NCBI GenBank assembly: GCA_026648125.1
Contig: JAPKGD010000080.1
Span: forward strand, 1 to 7,381
Length of the DNA: 7,381 bases
Source of the DNA: Bdellovibrionales bacterium
GTDB taxonomy: Bacteria; Bdellovibrionota; Bdellovibrionia; Bdellovibrionales; UBA1609
Reading direction: 5' to 3'
Shown here in pieces: positions 1 through 5,148 of the stretch (positions are counted from its first letter, which is position 1; each line of letters begins with the position of its first letter). The position numbers and the translations under genes are program-made. A model generated the notes under the pieces. The model had not been told where the DNA came from. It saw nothing but the letters and a program-made list of their open reading frames with translations, and did no database searches.

Positions 1-425
1 TTTTCGGTCGCTACCATTCCACTTCGAGACTTCAGCCCGGCCTTTACCAATCCACGCGCATAGATTTTCTGCTCATCATGAAAGATTTGAACGATATAAA
101 ACCATTTGTCGTCCCAACTCATAATGCGCGTTTCGAGAGAGAATTTCTGAAAAGGGCTGAGACTTCTTCGATAAGTGATGTGGGCGCTGGCGACCACAGG
201 CATCCACTTTTGCTGAAGAACTTCCCTCACTAATCCACCTCGAATCATGAGATCGGTTCTTCCAAGATCCATTAACGAGAGGTATCGACCGTTGTTTACA
301 TGCAAGTTCGTATCCAGATCGGTGGGCCACACCCGAAAGGACATTCTTGCGGCCTGCTTGATATCCATACGAGGCCCCCACCAAGAAGTTAAAATCAATT
401 TGATGAGTCGAAACCAAAGATTCAT
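1..425 (-). CDS. Acyl-CoA thioesterase-like hot-dog protein (THEM6 type), C-terminus off the window
   Basis: The reverse strand from 425 runs open for 141 codons to the window edge with no stop, so the gene is partial. The start MNLWFRLIKL leads to an aromatic/basic stretch, then FRVWPTDLD (residues 30-38), LHVNNGRYLSLMDLGR (41-56) and ITYRRSLSPFQKF (83-95). The D-x-D...H-x-NN-x-x-Y pattern is typical of 4HBT-type hot-dog thioesterases, here closest in my memory to the THEM6/'thioesterase family' proteins whose N-terminus reads M-N-L-x-x-R. Such enzymes are expected to hydrolyse acyl-CoA or acyl-ACP thioesters; the substrate cannot be read from sequence. Asp36/Asp38 and His42 are the likely active-site residues by analogy. 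The family is usually about 160-180 residues, so roughly 20-40 are missing. GAGG lies 7 nt before the ATG. It follows the DUF3015 gene on the same strand, but an intrinsic terminator stands between them. Confidence 0.85.
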   Translation of the reverse strand, partial: MNLWFRLIKLILTSWWGPRMDIKQAARMSFRVWPTDLDTNLHVNNGRYLSLMDLGRTDLMIRGGLVREVLQQKWMPVVASAHITYRRSLSPFQKFSLETRIMSWDDKWFYIVQIFHDEQKIYARGLVKAGLKSRSGMVATE

Positions 426-435
426 GTCTAGCCTC

Positions 436-469
436 AAAAATAACAAAGGCTCCACATTGGGAGCCTTTG
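436..469 (-). terminator. Rho-independent terminator after the DUF3015 gene
   Basis: On the minus strand a perfect 10-bp stem (CAAAGGCTCC pairing with GGAGCCTTTG, 444-469) with a 6-nt loop is followed by GTTATTTTT, a U-rich tail. It sits about 49 nt past the DUF3015 stop. On the plus strand the tail is CCTTCTTAC, so termination there would be weak. Only 10 nt separate the T tract from the next gene's ATG at 425. Confidence 0.8.
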
Positions 470-482
470 CCTTCTTACTCAT

Positions 483-501
483 CACAACCTAACTGGTTGT
501 G
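483..501. repeat. Small inverted repeat (hairpin) after the DUF3015 stop
   Basis: CACAACC, 5-nt spacer TAACT, GGTTGTG: a perfect 7-bp inverted repeat lying between the DUF3015 stop codon (518-520) and the terminator at 436-469. It has no T tract, so it is not itself a canonical terminator. It could protect the 3' end of the DUF3015 mRNA or be chance. Confidence 0.4.
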
Positions 502-517
502 TTATGTAAAATCAAGA

Positions 518-970
518 TTAGATGCAAACGCCAGAAATTTCGCCCTTGATGCCCTTGAAGAGCTCAACAGCTGATTTTGCAGGAGCAACAACTTTGTCGT
601 AGCTCTTTTGAAGAGTTGAACCAACTTCAGCAGCGTGAGCCGAGCAGCCAAATGCACCAGCCAAAGCGTCAACGTACTCACCGCGACCAGCAGCAAGCTC
701 AGTCTTGAGGTTCTCAAAGTTAGTAGCTACATAATCAGCAGCTGCCTTTTCGTTTTGACCGATATCGAGCTTTTCGCAGCCCATAGTTCCTGTGGTCATT
801 CCGAATGTTGGAGGAATGAAGTAGTTAGTGGTGCCACGAGTGGTCGTCGCGGTGTAGGTCTTCTTGTCAGTGATTTCCCATCCCAATCCGCAACCGTCGA
901 GCGAATCACGAGCGTGAGCAACTGGGCTCAAAACAATAGCTGCTAAAGCACACAATGCGAGCTTCTTCAT
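518..970 (-). CDS. Secreted DUF3015 family protein
   Basis: A 150-residue exported protein. Residues 1-20 are a clear Sec signal peptide (MKK, a hydrophobic run, and AHA before the expected cut after Ala20). The mature part opens with DGCGLGW (25-31) and has TTGTMGC (59-65), the GCGLG and T-x-G-T-x-G-C features I associate with DUF3015. Four cysteines remain after cleavage (27, 65, 109, 149), enough for two disulfides, in keeping with a periplasmic or secreted protein. The C-terminal half (about 73-148) looks helical. Function is unknown in the family. The frame could extend two codons to a TTG at 976, but AAGGGG is 6 nt before the ATG at 970 and directly abuts the TTG, so 970 is the start. 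It lies 63 bp downstream of the DUF4105 gene, same strand, and is followed by a strong terminator. It may be read with DUF4105 or from its own promoter; I see only a weak candidate (-10 like CATACT near 1002-1007). Confidence 0.85.
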   Translation of the reverse strand: MKKLALCALAAIVLSPVAHARDSLDGCGLGWEITDKKTYTATTTRGTTNYFIPPTFGMTTGTMGCEKLDIGQNEKAAADYVATNFENLKTELAAGRGEYVDALAGAFGCSAHAAEVGSTLQKSYDKVVAPAKSAVELFKGIKGEISGVCI

Positions 971-976
971 ACACAA

Positions 977-982
977 CCCCTT
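977..982 (-). promoter_or_regulatory. Shine-Dalgarno site that fixes the DUF3015 start
   Basis: AAGGGG on the minus strand, 6 nt before the ATG at 970. It touches the alternative upstream TTG (974-976), which rules that start out. Confidence 0.7.
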
Positions 983-1033
983 AGGTAGTTTTGTTGTTAA
1001 GTATGCATAGGTTGAAGTCTTAGCTCGATGGAG

Positions 1034-2950
1034 TCAACGAAAGAAAATCAGGTACTCGAGACGAGATTCCCACCATTGAAGATGATTGTGCTCAGTGGGG
1101 ACCTGCAGCAAATTGCTGTGACGCAGCTCTCGATTCTTGCTCAAAGAATAAGCATGATCTAGTCGCGTCAAAGTCGAATATTGAGGTCGAGACTTTTGGT
1201 CTACATCCCATTGACCAAGTGCACTTAAGCGTACTTTGTAGCGCTCAGAAAATGAGGCGAGCCAACCTATTTCGATCTGAGGACCGTATCTGTAGCCTCG
1301 CTCCAATTGACTATAAAAATCTAACTTTGCGCCGGCTAGACCATAAACCACAGAGCGATGTCCATCCACGGAGACCGCAGCGCCTATGGCCGCTTCCACC
1401 GTCAAGTGCCGGCAATCATCGCAACCATAATCTCGCGCTGTAAAAATGCCCGAATTAAAACGCCAAGAGGGCCTTCGGTCTATCTTGGTCCAGGGATGAA
1501 AGGATGAAACGGCCAGACCACCAAGCTGTTCAAGCCAAAGATTGTGATCGAGCTCACTATACTGAAACTCGACCCAAGGAAAATCGATGTGGGACCATCT
1601 GGTAAATCCCTGATCATTATTCAAAAGATCATGATAAGCCGATTTTAACTGCAGACTCGCAAACGATTTCCCCGATCGATTTCGGCCCCTCACGCCGCCA
1701 CCAATCCGCCAAACGTAAGGCTCATGTCCTAAATCAGGCTGTGTCGTGCCATCTGCCGGCCTCACTCGGGCAAGCTCTGCATCTGTGGCCACACCTAACG
1801 TGGCTCGATGAGAGAGCAGCTCCTCACGACGCTTTTCGTAGGTTTCCTTGTATGCGCCCTTCTTTTCATTTCTTAAATAGTCAAAATACGCGGCCACAGT
1901 ATCTAAGACAAACCGGGACCGAGACTCTTGAACAGGCTTTTCTCCTTTCACAAGTGCAAAAAACTCTTCTTGCTCTGAATCAGTCAAAGCCCAGTAACGA
2001 TTGTGAACCCGATTGTGGGCAGACGGTCGAAATTTCACATTTCTGACCACTCCCGGAATGTAGGCAATGTTCTTTACTGTTTCACCGGGAATGACATAAA
2101 TCCGATGCTGCAAAATGTCCCAATCTGGCTTGATTGCTGTCACCGCAGCTAGAATTTGATAGGAACAGTTCTCATCAAAGAAATAATAATCAAAATTGGA
2201 ATTCGTTTCTAACTCCCAAAAGTGGTGTAACAAACGGACGACTTCGTCTTGTGTCAAATTCAGCTCATACTCCCACAAATCTCGGCTCTCAAAATTCGAG
2301 TAGTCATTCACTTTTACATAGTAGGGTTCTGTCGACCACGCCCCTTTGTACCCGCCCGTCGTTCCAAACCATACAAAAGCAAACCCATTTTCATCCGGTG
2401 GCACAAAGGCAGCAAAATTAACTCCGACATCGAGGAGGTCGGTGCGGCGAGAGGAATGAATGCGCAAAAAAGTATGGCCAAACATGGATGCGGGATTGTT
2501 CGGATAGGCGCTACTAAACACCACACTCACAGCCTGAGGATCATTAAAGGTACGCATATACTCTTCAATTTTTGGACAAGGCTCGATTTTGAGGTTCATT
2601 TTAAAAGTCGTGCGCAAATATCGAAACCGCTCTGGAAAAGCACACTGGGGATGGAGCTTAAATTTACCTACAGCTAAGGCTTGGCCCATGGCCTTCAATG
2701 AGGCTTCAAGCTCACTGTATGGATCGTATTTTCCATTTGGGGAAAAAAAGAACCCCTGTCCATCCAAGAGGGATCGCACTCGCCCCATCCAATTGGGTTC
2801 ATAGTGCATAAGGGCATGCCACGATTTTGAGGCTGCGACCTCTTTTAAGTTCTTCTCATTGATCTCCAAAGAATCATCGGCATGGGCGATAGGACCAATA
2901 ATCAGGCCAATGCAAATCAGGGTCCCCACCATCATTCTGTACAATATCAT
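1034..2950 (-). CDS. Exported DUF4105 (Lnb N-terminal-like) protein with beta-rich C-terminal half
   Basis: A 638-residue protein with a signal peptide at 1-24 (MILYR, hydrophobic 7-21, cut near AHA-DD). The middle, about 140-305, is the DUF4105 domain: SMFGHTFLRI with His159, then YYFFDENCSYQI with Cys262. From memory, this domain is papain/NlpC-like and forms the periplasmic part of Bacteroides Lnb, which N-acylates lipoproteins; His159 and Cys262 would be the catalytic pair. Activity here is inference; thiol hydrolysis is an alternative. Residues 30-135 form an extra N-terminal region, and 310-395 are charged and helical. From about 410 to the end the chain is alternating, aromatic-rich strands with a CDDC pair (510-513), ending in LEYLIFFR, which suggests an outer-membrane barrel. 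The start at 2950 has no Shine-Dalgarno site; a promoter at 2957-2985 puts +1 on its A. In-frame ATGs at 2935 and 2932 are alternatives but would lose Arg5, the only basic residue before the hydrophobic core. Confidence 0.85.
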   Translation of the reverse strand: MILYRMMVGTLICIGLIIGPIAHADDSLEINEKNLKEVAASKSWHALMHYEPNWMGRVRSLLDGQGFFFSPNGKYDPYSELEASLKAMGQALAVGKFKLHPQCAFPERFRYLRTTFKMNLKIEPCPKIEEYMRTFNDPQAVSVVFSSAYPNNPASMFGHTFLRIHSSRRTDLLDVGVNFAAFVPPDENGFAFVWFGTTGGYKGAWSTEPYYVKVNDYSNFESRDLWEYELNLTQDEVVRLLHHFWELETNSNFDYYFFDENCSYQILAAVTAIKPDWDILQHRIYVIPGETVKNIAYIPGVVRNVKFRPSAHNRVHNRYWALTDSEQEEFFALVKGEKPVQESRSRFVLDTVAAYFDYLRNEKKGAYKETYEKRREELLSHRATLGVATDAELARVRPADGTTQPDLGHEPYVWRIGGGVRGRNRSGKSFASLQLKSAYHDLLNNDQGFTRWSHIDFPWVEFQYSELDHNLWLEQLGGLAVSSFHPWTKIDRRPSWRFNSGIFTARDYGCDDCRHLTVEAAIGAAVSVDGHRSVVYGLAGAKLDFYSQLERGYRYGPQIEIGWLASFSERYKVRLSALGQWDVDQKSRPQYSTLTRLDHAYSLSKNRELRHSNLLQVPTEHNHLQWWESRLEYLIFFR

Positions 2951-2956
2951 GGGCGC

Positions 2957-2985
2957 ATTGGACTTCGTTTGGCAAAATCTGTCAA
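2957..2985 (-). promoter_or_regulatory. Sigma70-type promoter for the DUF4105 gene
   Basis: On the minus strand TTGACA (2985-2980, perfect -35), a 17-nt spacer, then TCCAAT (2962-2957, 4 of 6 to TATAAT, with A and T conserved at positions 5 and 6). Counting 7 nt from the last -10 base puts +1 at 2950, the A of the ATG. It fills most of the 54-bp gap to the divergent hydrolase gene, so the two promoters must overlap or the hydrolase promoter lies inside the DUF4105 coding sequence (a lone TACAAT at 2940-2945 is the best -10 there). Confidence 0.6.
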
Positions 2986-3004
2986 TTTAAGTAAGGTTTC
3001 GGAC

Positions 3005-3874
3005 ATGAAACTTTTCTGGAACATAGCCCTGGTGCTGTTATTTGGGGCCACCACTTTGGGGTGTAGTGCCTTGCTCTATTATCCCTCTAAGGTGCGTTTC
3101 ACTAACCCAGACCGATTGCCAATAAAGCCAGAGGAAATTCGCCTTAAGGGAAAAGACGGACTGGAAGTTGTGGCATGGTACTTTCGCCCTCCAGCAAAAG
3201 TCGCCAGCCGGGGAAGAATTTTATTTTTTCATGGCAATGGAGAAAATTTGTCGACGCATTTTATGACACTCTATTGGGTGGTTGAAAAGGGCTATGAGCT
3301 CATCATTTTTGACTATCCTGGCTATGGTGCCAGTGGAGGAGACCCCTCCCCGAAAAACACAGTGGCCTCTGGACTTCGTGTATTGGATTGGATCTCCACG
3401 CTAGAACCTAGGCTACCACTTGCTTTTTATGGGCAATCCCTTGGAGGAGCCGTCGCCCTCAGAACAGCCTTCGAACTTAAAGGTCGTCAACACCTCTGCC
3501 TCATCGCCGTGGACTCAACTTTTTCCTCGTACCGGGCAGTCGCCAAAGACTTTCTCAAACGTCAGTGGGCCACCTGGTGGATCCAACCGCTGGTTCCTTG
3601 GCTTATTAATGACGAATGGGCACCAAAGGGTAAAATTTCTCAACTCTCTCCCGTCCCTCTCATTGTAATACATGGAGAAAAGGATCGGACCATTGAGTTC
3701 GAAAGGGGCCAACAGGTCTTTCAAGAAGCTCATGAACCAAAAGAGTTTTGGTCAGTTCCCAATGGGGATCATATGGCGACAGCCTTTGTCGGCTCCTCCC
3801 GCGAAAAATTTCGCGGACTTTTTGTTGAAAGATTAGATTCACTCTGTCCGAAGTCTGGAGTCGCAAAGTTGTGA
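3005..3874 (+). CDS. Alpha/beta hydrolase, predicted lipoprotein (BEM46/ABHD13-like)
   Basis: A 289-residue serine hydrolase. MKLFWNIALV plus a hydrophobic run ends in TTLGCS, a lipobox-like site with Cys20 (Thr at -3 is less usual, so lipidation is likely but not certain; Ser at +2 would favour the outer membrane). FFHGNGENL (75-83) holds the oxyanion loop, FDYPGYGASGG follows (102-112), the nucleophile is Ser145 in GQSLGG, and the acid and base are Asp227 in GEKDRT and His256 in NGDHM. All triad positions are present, so it should be active; the substrate is unknown (esters, lipids or peptides are possible). The open frame reaches back to 2882, but those 41 residues overlap the divergent gene and would bury the signal peptide. 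AAGG stands 8 nt before the ATG at 3005. Its TGA overlaps the next gene's GTG, so the two are co-translated. Confidence 0.85.
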   Translation: MKLFWNIALVLLFGATTLGCSALLYYPSKVRFTNPDRLPIKPEEIRLKGKDGLEVVAWYFRPPAKVASRGRILFFHGNGENLSTHFMTLYWVVEKGYELIIFDYPGYGASGGDPSPKNTVASGLRVLDWISTLEPRLPLAFYGQSLGGAVALRTAFELKGRQHLCLIAVDSTFSSYRAVAKDFLKRQWATWWIQPLVPWLINDEWAPKGKISQLSPVPLIVIHGEKDRTIEFERGQQVFQEAHEPKEFWSVPNGDHMATAFVGSSREKFRGLFVERLDSLCPKSGVAKL

Positions 3875-4587
3875 ATCTCCTTTTGCTCCAGCCCTCCGAG
3901 GCCTCTGAATCTGGTACTTTTGTCGTAAATGGGCTTCGGGCCCGTCACATTTTGCAAGTCCTTGGAAAACGCGAGGGAGATACTCTTCGCGTTGGTGTTT
4001 TAAACGGCAAATGTGGAATTGGCAAAGTTCTCTCTGTTCGAGAAGATTCGCTGCTTATTGGTGAGCTTAATCTCTCAACTCAGCCGCCACCTCCCGCCCC
4101 GATTCAATTAGTTCTGGCACTACCTCGGCCCAAAGCGGTCGGGCGCCTCTTACAGTCCGTAACTGAAATTGGCGTTAAGAAAATTGTTCTTTTGAATTCA
4201 ACCAAAGTTGAAAAGTACTATTGGTCTGCGCACCAATTACGGCAGGAAAATTTGCTCAATCATATGGTGATGGGCTTAGAAATGTGCAAAGACACTATTT
4301 TGCCTGAACTCAGAGTCGAACGCCTTTTCCGTCCATTTATTGAAGACACATTGAAAGGCTGGCTAGGAAATTCGAGTGGTTATGTTGCCCACCCTTCGGG
4401 TGAGGCCCTGATCCCAAGTCGCGCATTTACCAAATCGCAAAATTGTATCGCGATTGGCCCTGAAGGTGGCTGGAGCGACTTCGAAGTGGAGATGTTTCGC
4501 CAGGCCCAATTTAAAGTGGTTCACTTTGGCGAACGCATCTTAAGCTGCGAGACCGCCGTTCCGACCATTCTCAGCCAGTTTCTTTAG
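3871..4587 (+). CDS. rsmE: RsmE-family 16S rRNA (uracil-1498-N3) methyltransferase
   Basis: A 238-residue SPOUT methyltransferase, close to the usual 240-250. The N-terminal PUA-like part carries LRARHILQVLGKREGD (22-37). The knotted C-terminal domain has ALPRPKAVGRLLQSVTEIGVKKI (83-105), IGPEGGWSDFE (195-205) and FGERILSCETA (219-229), which together form the SAM-binding trefoil knot. RsmE methylates N3 of U1498 in 16S rRNA in the 30S subunit. Two places differ from the pattern I remember: the usual ILR-x-ETA is ILSCETA, and the E-Q-x-x-R region is LEMCKDTILPEL (136-147), so this may be a divergent paralogue with the same or a related target. The start is GTG in a 4-bp GTGA overlap with the hydrolase stop; CTGGAG lies about 10 nt upstream. 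It ends 6 bp from the convergent HPF gene, with no clear terminator hairpin between. Confidence 0.88.
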   Translation: MNLLLLQPSEASESGTFVVNGLRARHILQVLGKREGDTLRVGVLNGKCGIGKVLSVREDSLLIGELNLSTQPPPPAPIQLVLALPRPKAVGRLLQSVTEIGVKKIVLLNSTKVEKYYWSAHQLRQENLLNHMVMGLEMCKDTILPELRVERLFRPFIEDTLKGWLGNSSGYVAHPSGEALIPSRAFTKSQNCIAIGPEGGWSDFEVEMFRQAQFKVVHFGERILSCETAVPTILSQFL

Positions 4588-4593
4588 CCCAGC

Positions 4594-4932
4594 CTATCCG
4601 CGTTCGGCATCCCGACGCTTTTGAATAAAATCCTCAAGCTGGCGCACCATCGCATCAAATGCATCACGAACCGCAATTTTAATGTCGTGATGCTCGTAGT
4701 TCTTTTCCGGCTCACGGTTCACTATCAACTCTGTTCCGGGAACATGTAAGCGAATTTGAATATGGTAAATCTTTTGCTTTTCATGCTTATGAGGAGCTGA
4801 AACTACAACTTCACAATTGGTGATACGATCTGAAAATCGCGCGAGCTTTTCTACCTTCTTCTCAATGACTTCATTTAGTGCCGGTGATGGCTCAAAATCT
4901 GTGTAGCTAATCGTAAGTGGAAAATCAGGCAT
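4594..4932 (-). CDS. hpf: Short ribosome hibernation promoting factor (HPF/RaiA, S30EA family)
   Basis: A 112-residue protein matching the short HPF/YfiA class. It opens with LTISYTDFEPSPALNEVIEKK (7-27), followed by KLARFSDRITNCEVVVSAPHKHEKQ (29-53), a strand IYHIQIRLHVPGTELIV (55-71), and the helix DIKIAVRDAFDAMVRQLEDFI (83-103), giving the beta-alpha-beta-beta-beta-alpha fold of the family. Such proteins bind in the 30S decoding channel in stationary phase and block translation; short forms either promote 100S dimers (HPF) or stop dimerisation (RaiA). Length (like RaiA, 113) does not settle which. It lacks the C-terminal dimerisation domain of long HPF. In many bacteria hpf follows rpoN, but here it stands alone next to rsmE on the other strand, so regulation is probably its own (promoter at 4960-4988). 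The ATG at 4932 has an almost perfect Shine-Dalgarno sequence 7 nt away. Confidence 0.9.
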   Translation of the reverse strand: MPDFPLTISYTDFEPSPALNEVIEKKVEKLARFSDRITNCEVVVSAPHKHEKQKIYHIQIRLHVPGTELIVNREPEKNYEHHDIKIAVRDAFDAMVRQLEDFIQKRRDAERG

Positions 4933-4939
4933 CTTACCT

Positions 4940-4947
4940 ACCTCCTT
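4940..4947 (-). promoter_or_regulatory. Very strong Shine-Dalgarno site of hpf
   Basis: AAGGAGGT on the minus strand, 7 nt before the ATG at 4932. This 8-base match to the anti-Shine-Dalgarno core is the best in the window and predicts high translation, fitting a protein needed at ribosome-like amounts. Confidence 0.85.
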
Positions 4948-4959
4948 AAATGGTTTACA

Positions 4960-4988
4960 ATCATGCCACCTTAATCAGCCCATGTAAA
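4960..4988 (-). promoter_or_regulatory. Candidate hpf promoter
   Basis: On the minus strand TTTACA (4988-4983, 5 of 6 to TTGACA), a 17-nt spacer and CATGAT (4965-4960, 4 of 6 to TATAAT). Predicted +1 is near 4953, giving a leader of about 20 nt that contains the Shine-Dalgarno site. No -24/-12 sigma54 pattern with correct GG-GC spacing is visible. Confidence 0.45.
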
Positions 4989-5034
4989 TTGGCCGGGCAG
5001 CGCCCCAGAGCGAAAATATGCTCATGATGCCATC

Positions 5035-5061
5035 TTCAAATCTCATTGTTCTCGATTTGAA
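5035..5061. repeat. 8-bp dyad in the hpf/permease divergent region
   Basis: TTCAAATC, 11-nt spacer, GATTTGAA: a perfect 8-bp inverted repeat. It sits about 50 bp upstream of the candidate permease -35 and about 45 bp upstream of the hpf -35, a sensible place for a regulator. Its half-sites resemble the TTCAAA/TTTGAA halves of the LysR operator at 7250-7264 but with wider spacing. Confidence 0.4.
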
Positions 5062-5112
5062 TTTGCTCTTTGGAGTTGAGCGACCTCAGCATAATTTTCA
5101 CGATTTTCCTTT

Positions 5113-5141
5113 TTGCCCCATCTGCGATCCCATACTATAGA
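5113..5141 (+). promoter_or_regulatory. Candidate permease promoter close to the start codon
   Basis: TTGCCC (5113-5118), 17-nt spacer, TATAGA (5136-5141; 4 of 6). A TACTAT at 5133-5138 is an overlapping -10 option. Either puts +1 at about 5145-5148, within 4 nt of the ATG at 5149. Confidence 0.35.
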
Positions 5142-5148
5142 CGCCTAT

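Noticed and set aside
76..417. 113-residue minus-strand frame inside the left-edge gene
   Set aside because: It is a shifted frame. The frame starting at 425 gives a clear thioesterase with D-x-D...H-x-NN motif, but has no stop before the edge.
444..469. Terminator acting on the plus strand
   Set aside because: No plus-strand gene ends upstream and the plus-side tail is not T-rich; the minus-strand tail TTATTTTT fits.
2134..2677. Plus-strand open frames inside the DUF4105 gene (also 1219-1443, 1741-2046)
   Set aside because: Compositional shadows antisense to a well-supported gene, with no recognisable motifs.
2882..3004. Longer hydrolase start at 2882
   Set aside because: The extra 41 residues are histidine/asparagine-rich, overlap the divergent gene and its promoter, and bury the signal peptide that begins at 3005.
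4951..4975. Possible sigma54 promoter for hpf (TGGCATGATTGTA)
   Set aside because: TGGCA is present but no GC follows at the required distance, so the -24/-12 pattern fails.
5113..5148. TTG start for the permease
   Set aside because: No Shine-Dalgarno site, coincides with a candidate -35, and the added residues do not resemble APC N-termini.
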